A DNA stretch of 64,000 nucleotides from Liopterus haemorrhoidalis (GCA_963971575.1 OZ020611.1:206378743-206442742), one strand, 5' to 3'. Shown: positions 22,313 to 33,056, numbered from the stretch's first letter. Notes: generated by a model from the letters alone, not told the origin. Numbers and translations: made by a program.

Positions 22313-22725
22313 TTTTATATTATATAAGAAAATGGAAAATTAATTTTAATAAATATATTTTAAATTTAACGTCCCAAATCATTTTTAGTTTTAACATTAT
22401 AAATATAATGCACTGAGTGAAAATGAATCGTTTTCCCATCTTAAAAAGTTAATGAATTAATAATTCGGAATAATGCTCATTATTTGTCCAGTTTTTAATA
22501 ATGGGCGAAGAGTTGATTCAATTTGAATTTGATGAAGTTAGGCGTATGGCTAGAGAAAGAAGTCTGAGGTGTCGAGCAAGTTCCACATTAAGGTAATGAT
22601 TTGTTTGCCAACACAGTTGGCAACAGGTGCACTAGTTTTGAAATAATAACATCTTGATAAGTATGAAACATGTGATATTGGGAAGTGATAACTCAAATAA
22701 TTCAGAAATTTCTTTTGAATTGATT
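22313..22725. other. Unassigned stretch with a short exon-like frame
   Basis: ATG at 22501 opens a frame reading MGEELIQFEFDEVRRMARER, which ends at an AAG/GTAATG donor-like site near 22593. I do not recognise it and no second exon was found. It may be the first exon of a lost gene or chance. Confidence 0.3.
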
Positions 22726-23270
22726 CTAAGCGACGATCATATACATTACATTATATCTGGGATTCCATATAACGGAACAATAATTTAAATGGCATAAGAC
22801 AAAGGCGTTATAAAGTGTTATAAATGTATGGTGATTTTTAAATATTTTGCATGTTCTAAATATAAATCCTAGATTCTGGTACGCTTTCTTACACACATGA
22901 TCAATATGTACATTGAATAGAAATTTTTGATCAAAATACATTCCCAAGTCTTTTATAACAGATACTTCCTTTAGCAAGTTGGTATCGATGTTATAGTGAT
23001 TCTGGATTAAGTTAATATTTTTAGAAAACGTTATTTGATAACATTTTTCATAGTTGAGATGAAGTTTATTATTAACGCAGTAAGTATGTAAGTTAGACAG
23101 TTCCTGTTGCATTATGACACAATCCGTTAAAGAAGATATTGTTCTAAATATTTTTAAATCGTCGGCGTATAAGAGAAAATTTGAGTGATGAAAAAATTCG
23201 TTTATATCATTAATAAAAACAATAAAAAGTATAAAAAGTAGTTTAATAAAATATAGATAAAGACTAATCT
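22726..23270 (-). pseudogene. LINE reverse transcriptase fragment
   Basis: The minus strand reads FINDINEFFHHSNFLLYADD followed by LKIFRTISS, the reverse transcriptase palm motif with the YADD catalytic box. It continues through NYEKCYQITFSKNINLIQ to LYNAFVLCHLNYCSVIWNPR, typical of Jockey-like elements. The N-terminal RT motifs and the C-terminus are missing, and stops follow after the WNPRYN block. Confidence 0.85.
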
Positions 23271-23339
23271 GTTTTTTTTTCGGCTTCCTATTCGATTTCT
23301 TCAATCCCAGATGATTGTAAGACATAATCCGCAAAAAAA

Positions 23340-23480
23340 TCAATTCTGTTTATCTGTCTGACTGTTTGTCCGAAATTCACGCAAAAACTGCTAGATATAT
23401 TTTAACGAAATTTGGTAGTATGAGTACAGTAGAACCAGAATCCAAATATAGCCTATATGATATCTTAAAATTTTCATTCG
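23340..23480 (+). repeat. GTCTG-type repeat fragment
   Basis: ATCTGTCTGACTGTTTGTCC is followed by GAAATTCACGCAAAAACTGC and a block ending ACGAAATTTGGTAG. The arrangement (a short GTCTG run, then CACGCAAAAAC...TTTTxxxGAAATTTGG) recalls families R-A, R-B and G in this window. Boundaries uncertain. Confidence 0.45.
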
Positions 23481-23560
23481 AAGGAGGTATTTCTAAACAT
23501 GGTGATCTAATTGAATCATATAAAACATTTAATAATTATTACTCATGTGTTCTCAAACAC

Positions 23561-23841
23561 TTTTTTGGGCGACCATATCAAAAACAGTTCTTTTTTATCA
23601 TCTAGTACTGGCCATAAAGTAAATCTTTTTCGGTCTAGACCGATTCGCTTATTTTTTGGCCGCTGGATGCTAGAGCCATCTATGTGTAATTTCTTAAGTT
23701 ACAAGATCTCCATGGTTACATTTAAACAACTGACAGTCAAACATTTATAACTGCAATAATTTGTCAGTAACCATAAATTATTCAATGTAAATAAATAAAT
23801 ATATTTTTTCTGATAAAAATTTCTTTTAGTCGCCCAAAAAA
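23561..23841. mobile_element. Possible small inverted-repeat element
   Basis: TTTTTTGGGCGACCA at 23561 and TAGTCGCCCAAAAAA ending at 23841 form a 15-bp inverted pair with one mismatch. I find no clear target duplication and no coding region, so the superfamily is open. Confidence 0.4.
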
Positions 23842-23970
23842 TATAATGTGCACCTTTGCCAAAAAGATCTTTTTCGTCTTTATCTGTTTGAAGTCCTCAG
23901 CTGCGCCGCGGCCTTCAAATTCAGATGCGGCCGAAAAATATCTACTTTTTGGCTATGGTACACAAATAAC

Positions 23971-24110
23971 CAGTGGCGGTCGATGAAGCATGTTGGTATG
24001 ACCGGACAAGCTCGTACTATATCGCTCAACAGCAGTATAACAACGACAAAGCAAGAGCGTGTCCGATCATGCTGATTGCCCTCCCAAACATGCTTCACCG
24101 ACCGCCGCTG
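23971..24110. mobile_element. Small hAT MITE, 140 bp
   Basis: The ends CAGTGGCGGTCGATGAAGCA and TGCTTCACCGACCGCCGCTG are inverted complements with few mismatches. The flanks CAAATAAC (23963-23970) and TAAATAAC (24111-24118) agree at 7 of 8 bases. Non-coding. Confidence 0.85.
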
Positions 24111-24118
24111 TAAATAAC

Positions 24119-24884
24119 TATTTTAATATTAGCAATAATAGTAACTTTCGTGGCCACAGTTTTAAATTAGAGAGATAAAAATTCAAAAAACTGGCAAGGG
24201 AACATTTTTTAATTATTTTTATTAATGTATTGCATTAATCGTATAAAGTGTTCTTTTAAAAAAAGGCATTATCGGCATTGCCGCCTACTTAATAAATAAT
24301 AATAATAAAATAATAACTACAATTGTATATTAGAAGAATAAGAGTACCATAATTAAAATTCTTCTAAACACAAAGTACTTTACTTATCGTGTTCTTCTTC
24401 TACTTCTTTTTCTTCTTATTCTTCTTTATTGGGTACTGTCCATTGGGTTGACTTTTGGCTTCACTCACATAAGTCCTCCATCTGTTAATTGTCTCATCAT
24501 ATGTCTTGTATAACAATACTTGATAGATCTTCGGTTGGCTGATCTCACTAGGTTAAACAGAAAAGGTGTGCATCATCTGCTTGTTTTACTCCCAGCACAC
24601 ACTCTATTGTCATCAAGTTTACTGGGGATGCCAAATTCTTCCATAATTGTATATTGTATATACTTTACTTATAGCTATATTATAGTCTTTCTTTTTCTGC
24701 CGATGTGGATTACTTCCTTTTTATGCAACTATTATCCGGTATAGAATCTAGTCGCACTCGTAGGGAAAACAAATTTCGTCATTCGTACGGGAAACAGATC
24801 AAATAAATACTATTCATTTAAGCTACTAAAGACGTATTTCAACTCTTATCAAGAGTATATAAATAAATAACTAAAACTAGCTGA
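24119..24884. other. Unassigned stretch
   Basis: Pyrimidine-rich sequence near 24385-24430 (TTCTTCTTCT). No reliable protein or terminal repeat; possible traces of decayed LINE on the minus strand are too weak to call. Confidence 0.3.
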
Positions 24885-25129
24885 AGACTTCTTTATATAT
24901 TATGTCTGTACAGAGGTAATATTTATTGAGCCTGTTAATGATCATTACAAATAAGTCAATATAATGTATACATACGTATGTATTATACAATTTAGCAAAA
25001 ATACAATTTAGATTTATTCATGTAAATATATTCAATTACAAAATTAAAAAGGATAACAACAGAATGCAAAATTTAACAGTAGTCATCTTTGTAATCTAAG
25101 TATTCAGAGACTGCATAGAAAGTATGTTC

Positions 25130-26288
25130 GGTAACCGACGAGTTCATCGAAAATCAATTCATCGAAAATCAATTCATCGAAAATCAATTCATCGAATGAT
25201 CAATTCATCGAATGATCAATTCATCGAAAAAACATATTTTGTAAATATTTGAGAGGAATGCCGAGGGGATCGGAAAGTCAAAAGAGCAGTGGTAAAAAAA
25301 AGGAGACAGACTAAGAAATAATTGCGTACATTTTTTTAAAAAAAATTAAAAAAAGGTGAATAAAGTGACATAGTGTTTGAATATAAATAAAGAAATATAA
25401 TAAGAAAACTTATATAATAAAAGAAATAAATGTTTTGTTTTTAAGGTTTAATAAGACAGGTTATGGGCAATTGCACGCAAATAATTTTTAAAAATTCATA
25501 CACAATGATACGCATTTTAATTGGGCTAATATGGAGGAAAATAAAGTACTATGCGCCTAAAAACAAGGTAATTAGGTTAGGTTTAGTTATTAAAAGTCTA
25601 AAACCGAGCGGAGCGAGTTACCCATCTTCTAGTTTAAGGACAAAGCACTATTTTAGGTTAGGTTAGGTTAGTAAGGGTTTTGTTAGAAGAAACCGAGCGA
25701 AGCGGGTTACCCATCTTCTAGTTTAATGTCAAAACACTATCTAAGGTTAGGTTAGGTTAGTAAGGGTTTGGATAGAAGAAGCCGAGCGAAGCGAGCTACT
25801 CATCATCTAATTTAATGACAAAATAAACTCACACTAACATAACAATGGCACCTGTTTAGAATCACCGTACATTGAACAAATCATGTGTGGTATAGTAAAT
25901 ATGAATAGTAAAACTATGTACATAACATAAAACCCTTAAGACTTAACAGATGGGGAAATACCATTTTTATAATCCTTTAAGAATGGGTGTATTAAGTACA
26001 TTTATGATCCCATTAACCGGGTTTTTTTGATCTAAGGAGCCCTGTTCGATTTCCAAATAATCCAACAGGTATCTTTTACCTGGCGTATTTTCTGAATGGA
26101 AAATTTAAAAATTATTAATAGACCAAGTATGATAGTTATTTAATAAGTGTAGTCTGTCAACTTTTATTGACCACTGCTTTTTTGGCTTTCCGATCCTCTC
26201 GGCATTCCTCTCAAATATTTACAAAATATTTTTTTTCGATAAATTGATCATTCGATGAATTGATTTTCGATGAACTTACCGTGAATCG
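25130..26288. mobile_element. DNA element with TTCATCGA subterminal repeats and 8-bp target duplication
   Basis: GTATGTTC is found on both sides (25122-25129, 26289-26296). The left end carries five tandem units of AAAATCAATTCATCG or GAATGATCAATTCATCG, and the right end has two or three inverted units. Next to these, AACATATTTTGTAAATATTT and GAGAGGAATGCCGAGGGGAT recur inverted at 26180-26240. The extreme tips match poorly (GGTAACCGACGAG against CGATTCACGGTAAG). The 1159-bp element contains a tandem array at 25575-25800 and no transposase. The superfamily is uncertain; an 8-bp duplication fits hAT or P. Confidence 0.85.
25575..25800 (+). repeat. Tandem array of ~95-bp units with TTAGG runs
   Basis: ACCGAGCGAAGCGAGTTACC, CATCTTCTAGTTTAATG and a TTAGGTTAGGTTAGG run recur about 2.7 times. 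Each TTAGG run is only three or four units long. The motif AAGCACTATYTTAGGTTA and the following CACCTGTTTAGAATC (25849-) are shared with the array at 21221-22145, so the two arrays are related. Confidence 0.8.
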
Positions 26289-26784
26289 GTATGTTCTAAT
26301 AGATATTTCTTAAACTTATCTTTGAATATTTTTATATTGGTCATATTTTTTATGCAATCGGGAACTTTATGATATAATCTTGCAGCTATAAAACGAGGAT
26401 TTTGCTCAATATACAAGCTAGATTTATATTTTAAATAAGATACATTCTAATATAAAAAGTGAGGGAACTGGAAATATTTAAAGTTCTTTAAATAAGTTCT
26501 TTCAAACACATAAAAGTAAATAATATTTGATTAGCTTTTAACACCGCTCTTATGATTTTATGACTGTTCTAACATAAATTCACCCTTAGAACCATATAGA
26601 ATCATAAATAAATATCGTAGCTTTTATATTTAGTAATTTTCTGTACCATACGGAAATTTTAGCTTCATTCGCCATTAAAATAGATAAATAAGGTGCTCTA
26701 TTTTCTATATATTTTTGTAGACAAGATATACGGTAAATTAAATAAAAATTCTGTTAGGGTGGACAGTTAAACTCAAATTATTTT

Positions 26785-26910
26785 ACTGCAGAGGCCGAGG
26801 TGAGATATAGATGCATCCTCTTGCCACTACTTTTTAATATTTATGGGTGATCAATGGAAGGTCAAGCGATCAACAATCTTATGTACGCAAACGATACTAC
26901 TCTAAAGCCT
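26785..26910 (+). pseudogene. Degenerate LINE reverse transcriptase palm fragment
   Basis: The plus strand reads VRYRCILLPLLFNIYG, then after a stop MEGQAINNLMYANDTTL, which fits a decayed GCxLSPLLFNIY...INNLRYADDT palm motif of an RTE/CR1-like LINE. The catalytic YADD has become YAND. Only this patch survives. Confidence 0.6.
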
Positions 26911-27583
26911 GTAGTACACGATGCAATTTCTCGAATTGAATCTCGTACGATTTATCGTACGATAATTATTGCATTGAGAATTTTGTTCAGAAATATCGGA
27001 TGTAAAATTATTGTAGTATACCATCCAATATTCATCGCTTTGAATCTGTAACAATTGATGGGCACTACGTCTATTTTTGTAAGTTAACAGAAATCAAATA
27101 ATTGTACTTAACCTAGAATGGACAGATAGTTTACCAATTTTTCAAGACTGATAATATTAATCTTTGTCCCGAATCATTAAATCTCCTGGATTCGCAAAGC
27201 CGTACCGTTTTCGGTTCTAATTTATTACATTTGAAATTGAAGGGAATTATTATTTTATTTATTTTTTGTTATTATTATTTTTGTCTATAAAACTATCAAA
27301 AAATATTATTGTTGTTACTATTATTGTTAAAAAATAGTTTAAGGAAAATAAAAATATATTAATAATGATTTCGTTGAATTTGTTTTATGCATAACACCCA
27401 CCTTGAATAAATAAATGAGAAGTATAGAAACTGTAACCAAGAGTTTGGAGACAAGAAATGTTTAAAAAAAAAATCTATTCCCCCTGTACTTTTTTCCCGA
27501 TTGAAATGTTTAATGGTCACCTTAGGTATGTCACTAGTTAAATATGTTGGATAATATGATGTTGAATAAATCCAAACGTATAT
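26911..27583. other. Unassigned stretch
   Basis: CTCGTACGATTTATCGTACGAT at 26942-26963 forms a local hairpin. No gene or element boundary recognised. Confidence 0.35.
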
Positions 27584-27585
27584 AC

Positions 27586-28894
27586 AAGGTGCCTCAAAAG
27601 AAATTTTATATTTAGTGGATCGATTAAAAAAAAAGTAAGCCGTATATAGAAAAAATGTTTATTAATTATTAAAATACACTTTTTGGAGATTTATTTCTTA
27701 AAAATAATATCGTCTAAATGTAGACCCTCGCGTTCTCGGCACTCATTTAATCGAACAGTAAAATTACTTATGACGTCTCGGCAGGTGGACTCAGGGATGG
27801 CTGCCATTTTGTGACGGATATTTTCTTTCAAATGCGCCAGTGAAGTCGGTTTATTGGCGTAAACTTTAGATTTAAGATAACCCCATAGGAAAAAGTCCAT
27901 AGGGGTTAAATCTGGACTGCGTGGAGGCCAATTTATGTCACCTCTCCGGGAGATCAATTTGCCTGAGAAAATTTCACGAACACGTGGCAGAGACATATTC
28001 GACGTGTGTGAAGTTGCTCCGTCCTGTTGGAACCATGTTCTTTGGTTATAGCCAGGAAAGTTTTGCAGTTCAGGTACCAAGAAGTTGTCTAACATCTCCA
28101 CATAACGCTCTGAATTCACTGTAACTGCACGCCCCCTTTCGTCTTCAAAAAAGTAAAGGCCGATAATTCCTCGCGCCGACATCGCAGCCCATACGGTCAC
28201 TTTAGGCGAATGTAGGGGTTTCTTATGTTTGCGTTTCGGATTAGTTGCACTCCAGTAGCGGCAGTTCTGCTTATTTACGTGGCCATTAAGATGAAAATGA
28301 GCTTCATCCGAAAACAAAATGTTGGTAAACGTTGAAAATCGCTCAATCACCTGATTTACGAAATTAAGCCTCTGACTGGCATCTTGGGGCTTTAATTCTT
28401 GCACCAATTGAATTTTGTAGGGGTGCAGCTTTAGGTCTTTGTGCATAATGCGATGTAATGATGATCTATGCACATTTAAAGCACTTGCGCGCTTCCGAAT
28501 TGAAAGGTTCGGGTCGTCACGAACAGACTGATTAACATTCTCCACGTTTTCTACCGTTCTTGATGACCTAGGTCGCCCGGATTTTGATTTATCCAGCGTT
28601 ATACTAGTTTCTTCAAACTTTTTAACCCAATGTCGAATGAGAGGAATGCTTGGCGCATCATTTAAGTGGCGAAAACCTCGAATACTGCAGAATTTTCTAC
28701 GCGCTACAGTCTCCGAATCACCGTTTTTGTAAAACTCTCGCACGCATAATGCGCGGTCTGCTCCCGAGAAACGCTCCATAGCGACTAAATTCCCAAGAGC
28801 CAGGCTACCGATTGACAGAACCCCCGCGCCCCTCGGATACGTTGCGTTCACGCAGTAAGCTAAATAAATATAAAATTTCTTTTGAGACACCTTG
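27586..28894 (-). mobile_element. DD41D (rosa-type) mariner, apparently intact
   Basis: Inverted repeats of about 30 bp (CAAGGTGYCTCAAAAGAAAT and onward) end this 1309-bp element, with TA at 27584-27585 and 28895-28896. It contains one uninterrupted transposase gene. A nearly identical copy with a 21-bp deletion and a stop lies at 48873-50161, which points to recent movement of this family. Confidence 0.95.
27691..28779 (-). CDS. mariner-family transposase, DD41D, 362 aa
   Basis: I chose the ATG at 28779 (MERFSGADRALCVREFY), because the open frame upstream has no ATG and runs into the terminal repeat. Residues 1-110 form a helix-turn-helix region of the DUF4817 type, followed by a second one (LSIRKRASALNVHRSSLHRI). 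The catalytic Asp residues lie in FSDEAHFHL (about 158), WFQQDGATSHT (253) and SPDLTPMDFFLWG (295), with 41 residues between the last two, the rosa spacing. No stop or frameshift is visible, and the length is normal. It would bind the flanking repeats and move the element into TA sites. Whether it is expressed or active cannot be told from sequence. Confidence 0.93.
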   Translation of the reverse strand: MERFSGADRALCVREFYKNGDSETVARRKFCSIRGFRHLNDAPSIPLIRHWVKKFEETSITLDKSKSGRPRSSRTVENVENVNQSVRDDPNLSIRKRASALNVHRSSLHRIMHKDLKLHPYKIQLVQELKPQDASQRLNFVNQVIERFSTFTNILFSDEAHFHLNGHVNKQNCRYWSATNPKRKHKKPLHSPKVTVWAAMSARGIIGLYFFEDERGRAVTVNSERYVEMLDNFLVPELQNFPGYNQRTWFQQDGATSHTSNMSLPRVREIFSGKLISRRGDINWPPRSPDLTPMDFFLWGYLKSKVYANKPTSLAHLKENIRHKMAAIPESTCRDVISNFTVRLNECREREGLHLDDIIFKK

Positions 28895-28988
28895 TATATA
28901 GTGGCTTAACATCCGTTGTGGGATCTCGCCGCTCCTTGAGCTTTCTAAATCCAATTTCTTTGGGTGGATTAGTCCCCTTTTTATGTTC

Positions 28989-29139
28989 TTAAATAGTTCC
29001 TATTTTCTTAGATAATTTTCTCCAACGGTTTCTATCTCTTGCTTTATCTTTCCATTCATTTACTCCGGCCCTTTTTATGTCTTCTTCTACTTCTTTCAGC
29101 CACGTTAATCTCGGTCTTCGTCGACTTTTTTGTTCTTCC
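28989..29139 (-). pseudogene. LINE ORF2 extreme C-terminus
   Basis: An open minus-strand stretch reads SRRRPRLTWLKEVEEDIKRA, then GVNEWKDKARDRNRWRKL and a stop. The RPRxxWxxxVEEDI...ARDRxRWR pattern is the end of RTE/CR1-like LINE proteins. It lies directly beside the DD41D mariner, and the rest of the element is absent. Confidence 0.8.
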
Positions 29140-29702
29140 TCAATTCCACTGCAGTACTGATAGTATTGTTGAGAATTATTTATGTATTATTAATTTAAAT
29201 AAAAGCCCTATAGATATAGATTAATAAAAAAATCCCTTTTATTTTGATATGATTTTTGTCAAAAATATTTTTGGGAAAATATATCCCCTACCTTATTAAA
29301 TTTACCAAACCCCCTTCACACGGTTACAAAACATTCTACAAAAATTTAAGGTATAAATTCTCACAAGGGTTACCTGCGAACCGATCGTCTTTTCCAGACT
29401 ACTGTCTGCTGACAATGAGAAATTTTGTTTTTTATTATTAATGTTGTGTCAACATTGATCAATAATTTTATTGATAATCATTAGATGTATGGAGTCATAA
29501 ATAAATATGTACCCTAAAAATTATACTATAGTTTACTTTGACTGCTTCAATTCAATTAAAATGGCCTTGACACAAGAATGTTCTCTGCATTTGATATGAA
29601 CTTATTAAATGTGAATCAGTCGACAGCTTCAAATTTAAAGGTGCTTTTAGTGCCATACTGAGCATGCCTATTAATTTTAACTTAATAATTCTTAATATTA
29701 AA
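29140..29702. other. Unassigned AT-rich stretch
   Basis: Two ~61-codon open frames lack known motifs. No repeat structure seen. Confidence 0.35.
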
Positions 29703-29704
29703 TA

Positions 29705-30115
29705 CTCCCTCAGTCCGAAAATATGGTATACATTTTAATTTTTTTTTTGTCTAAAAATATGGTGTACATTTACAATTTAAATTAATTTGAATGATTTTAT
29801 TTATGAAATAGTTACAAATATCTAGTAAAACAAAGAATATTACAAAAAAAAAATAATTTAACAAGGACATGGTTGTCTTCACAGCTTGTATGGAACATGA
29901 TAATGTTGTTTATAATCATCCCTTACAATGAAGTTTTGCCTTATTAATGTGCGGAATCTTATAGGAATTCCTTCCTTTTGCTAACATGGGTGCTTCTAGA
30001 CAAGTTACAATGTTAGAAAAACATTGTCAAGGGTTTGTATGTTTATTGCATTTTGTACGCATTCAATCAGTACGTCGATTGTACTCGGTGAGATCCAATA
30101 GATTAAATTCTGGAC
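29705..30115 (-). pseudogene. Plant-type (Stowaway/DD39D-like) mariner fragment
   Basis: One terminus begins at TA with CTCCCTCAGTCCGAAAATAT, similar to the CTCCCTCCGTCCC ends of plant Stowaway elements, with a subterminal AAAATATGGTRTACATTT repeated twice. The minus strand of 29860-30115, read across two frames, gives NSPEFNLLDL, STIDVLIECVQNAINIQTLD, NVFLTLQLV and KGRNSYKIPHINKAKLHCKG. As I recall the family, these occur in the same order in plant-type mariner transposases (NSPDLNxLDLG ... NxFxxLQ ... GGNxYKIPHxxK). The N-terminal half and the second terminus are missing. Confidence 0.65.
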
Positions 30116-30414
30116 TATTCATACACCGTTGACAGTAACTCAAAAGTGATAATGGCGGGATTTCGGCAATAACTTCTGTTCTGAAATTCATATATCCGCG
30201 AGCGCTCGTTTTCTGATATGATCAGTACTAATTTATAACAACTATTTAGAAACTGGTCCCGTAAAGAATAAGTAGCGACTTTTGGTGGCAGCGCCATAAA
30301 GCCACAGACATATTTCTATACACATCAACAATAAAAGAAACCTTGCATGGACAGACACTGAATTTAAATAAAAGTCAGTTAGAATATTTGAACAGATGTA
30401 AAGAGATTGTAAGG
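30116..30414. other. Unassigned stretch
   Basis: It contains TTTTGGTGGCAGCGCC at 30278, which matches the repeat core of the GC-rich island at 2545. No gene recognised. Confidence 0.3.
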
Positions 30415-31563
30415 AGCAAACGACCACTAGATGGCAATATTGAAATGTGTCATTACTATATATGTAAAATTTGACATTTGTTATTGTGAAATCAGTGGCA
30501 GCTTATAAATTGACCTGGTAGATTGTTGACAGTGAGCGTTAAAAAAGTTTGTGAAAAAATTGATATTACTCGTGAAAGGTTTTCGCTGCATGTTTTTTTT
30601 TACGATTTTAGTAAAGGCCTAACTCAACAACAATGTATAGATTTGCTTCGTTCAACTTTTAGTAATGAAGCACCATCAGAAAAGACTGTTTACAATTGGT
30701 TTGCAGAATATCGTCGTGGTCGTCTCATATAATTGGTTCCATCAAATTTCTCGATACTTAAAACAGATCTGGTCTCACCTAATTGTGCGTCCGTCAGTGA
30801 TGAATTTCGGGAAGGTCGACCAAAAACGGTTGTGATTCAAAACAACATCTGATTGAAGAAGATCGGCATATGACTTACCGTGAGATAGAGGTATTCTTTG
30901 GGATATCTCAGACTGCCATACAATCGATTTTGCATGAACATAGCTGTGAAAAAGATCTGTTCCCGATGGATTTCGCATAATTTGATTGAAGCTTAAAAAA
31001 AGGCTCGTGTTGATTGGTGTAAAGAAATGCTAAAAATATTTAACCCAGGCAATGCAAAACCCGTATACAATATCGTTACAGGTGACGAAACTTGGATTTA
31101 TTCATATGAACCGGAAACTAAACAACATACCACTATTTGGGTCTTCCAAGATGAACCGAAACTCACAAAAGTTGTTCGATCACGAAGCACGTCCAAGAAA
31201 ATGATCGCTTGTTTCTTCGGTTGAACTGGATATGTCGCAATCATTTGTCGAATTAATGTCTCATTGCTCGTATTCACCTGATTTATCCCCTAACGACTTT
31301 TTTTTGTTCCCCAATGTCAAACAAAAAATGCATGGACAGCGATTTTCATCACCTCGAGAAACTGTTGAAACCATCGAAAACCATGTTTTTGAGATACCAA
31401 CTTCAGAGTGGATTTTTTTTTTTTTTTCGAGAATTGGTTTGAACGCATGCAAAAGTGTATAAATCTTAAAGGTGAATATTTTGAAAAGCAATAAGACAGT
31501 TTGTTCCAAAACAATACTTTTCTTTCTTAGTTTTTGCAAAAACTGAAAAGGTAGCTCTCGTAT
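30415..31563 (+). pseudogene. DD34D mariner (SETMAR-type), internally deleted
   Basis: The plus strand reads FSKGLTQQQCIDLLRSTFSN, EAPSEKTVYNWFAEYRRGR, later VTGDETWIYSYEPETKQ and SRSTSKKMIACFFG. It then jumps to ELMSHCSYSPDLSPNDFFLF. The segment with the second catalytic Asp (HHDNASSH in the copy at 42595-43893) is deleted, and stops and frameshifts occur. The right end CTCTCGTA is followed by TA. The left terminal repeat is eroded. Non-functional. Confidence 0.88.
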
Positions 31564-31565
31564 AA

Positions 31566-31876
31566 TAGTTAATTATAAAAATTTGACTAAAGTATATATT
31601 GAAAAGAATAACTTAAGCAATAAATAAATAAAAACTTATACACATACTAAATAAAAGACACATTACATGGCCTAATATAAATAAATAGGATAGAAGTCTG
31701 TTCGAAAATTGAACAGACGCAAGGTGATGATAACCATATACTATAATAAATAACAATAATATTAATACATAAGGTGCAAAACTTTAAACAAAAATCAAGT
31801 AGTTTGATTCCCTCGGAAAGACTATGAGCCTATCCATAAGCACCTTGTCATCACCTATCAGACCCTCATCAGATCA
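31566..31876. other. Unassigned stretch
   Basis: AT-rich, with no recognised gene or repeat ends. Confidence 0.35.
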
Positions 31877-32240
31877 TCAACCTCAAAAAGAGCGATAGTA
31901 ATTAAATTTATTATTTGTAAAAATTATTATTTTTTTCGCACAGAAGCGGCACACAAAATATGAATAGTTCGAAATATGGTTAAGAAACAACCGAGCACAT
32001 CTTATATGGGAATACGAACTAGGGTTAAACACAATAGATCATAAAAAATTTAAAGAAAAATATGGTCACAGGGCTGCGTTTAATGATATGATAAATATCG
32101 TCACAGGCGTGCGTTTAATAAAATGATAAATAGTAATATAGAAATACACAAAACCAATTTAAACGTGTTTAAAATGTGCACGCCACTGGTAACGGCCTGA
32201 CAAAACGATTTATTACTATCGCTTTTTCTGAGATAGACTA
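31877..32240. mobile_element. Diverged second copy of the 9428-9858 MITE
   Basis: It shares CACAGAAGCGGCACACAAAA, GGTTAAACACAATAGATCAT, ACACAAAACCAATTTAAACG and the right end ATTACTATCGCTTTTTCTGAG with the first copy. TA follows the right end at 32241. The left tip is eroded, so its start is approximate. Confidence 0.75.
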
Positions 32241-32242
32241 TA

Positions 32243-32415
32243 AAACAACTGGCAGATTATAGCACAATCCAATCATCTTACTGGCACTGAGCGCTTTAGG
32301 TTAAAATCTTTTGTAAACGTCTTAGAAATAGGATGATCTTCACATTGGAGGAGATATTCACTGGTCCACCAACAGTGACCAGTACCAAGGCGTATGGTGT
32401 TTGCCTCTTTTAATC
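32243..32415 (-). other. Possible LINE trace
   Basis: The minus strand reads EANTIRLGTGHCWWTSEYLL, which recalls the RLRTGH region near the C-terminus of LINE ORF2 proteins. Too short to classify. Confidence 0.3.
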
Positions 32416-32564
32416 AACCGCCAACATATATAAGGGAGGTATTGTGATCATACCGATTTTGACATTTCGAGATTTCGATGGATATCCACGAATTGAGGTC
32501 CCTACATAACGTTTAACTATTTTCAGCATGTTGTCTGTCGGTCTGTCTGCCCGTCCGTCCGTCC

Positions 32565-32624
<60 letters not shown>

Positions 32625-33056
32625 GTCTGTGTACACGTGCAGAACAAATTCGGCTAAAAGGATTTTTATGAAACTGCATATTTAAGCTTTTGACATCAAT
32701 GGCACGAGTTGATCAACTTTTGGTAAAAATCGGTTGACTAGAAATGGGAGTTAAATCGTGTCGATTTTTAGATTTTTGCGAATATTTAGCAGCAGAAAAA
32801 TATTTCGAAATAATTTATTTAACAAAAATTGCTATAAATGTAATAACTTACAAGTTTTATTCGAGACGTTTTTTAAGTCTCAATTTTTTCATACTTATAT
32901 GTAACGTTTCCATGAGCATGATAAATAATATCTCTGTTAGAAAATATTAGTTAAAATAAAGTTATTTCTACTCTGCTGCTAGAATGTATTTTATACAAGT
33001 ACTTTATGATGGTGGTCGGTTACCATCCACAGAACCGGTGGCCACAGCTGATTTTT
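32416..33056 (+). repeat. Repeat family R-A, copy 1 (about 640 bp)
   Basis: It starts ACCGCCAACATATATAAGGG, runs through TGATCATACCGATTTTGACA and a (GTCTG/GTCCG)n tract (32533-32625), then GCAGAACAAATTCGGCTAAA, GGATTTTTATGAAACT and TCATACTTATATGTAACGTT, and ends in GATGGTGGTCGGT plus GGTGGCCACAGCTGATTTTT. ACCGACCGCC (eroded to AACCGCC here) and GGCGGTCGGT are inverted near the ends. Other copies lie at 48312-53832 and 55245-55865. Non-coding; superfamily unknown. Confidence 0.85.

Larger units (their letters stand above)
24885..26745 (-). pseudogene. LINE ORF2 C-terminus and 3' UTR, split by a transposon
   Basis: The minus-strand reading on the right of the insertion is PRFIAARLYHKVPDCIKNMT, then NIKIFKDKFKKYLLEHT. 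On the left it resumes exactly as EHTFYAVSEYLDYKDDYC with a stop at 25073. RLYxKxP...FKxKxKKYLLE is the usual end of Jockey/CR1-like ORF2 proteins. The sequence upstream of 26440 is frameshifted. The 3' UTR runs to about 24885. The element at 25130-26288 sits inside the last codons. Confidence 0.85.

Noticed and set aside
25650..25770. TTAGGTTAGGTTAGG runs as interstitial telomere repeats
   Set aside because: TTAGG is the usual insect telomere unit, but each run has only three or four units and lies inside a longer repeated block, so it is better explained as part of that array.
27921..28124. Plus-strand frame MEANLCHLSGRSICLRKFHE
   Set aside because: It is the antisense shadow of the DD41D transposase; the same frame appears at 49209 in the second copy.
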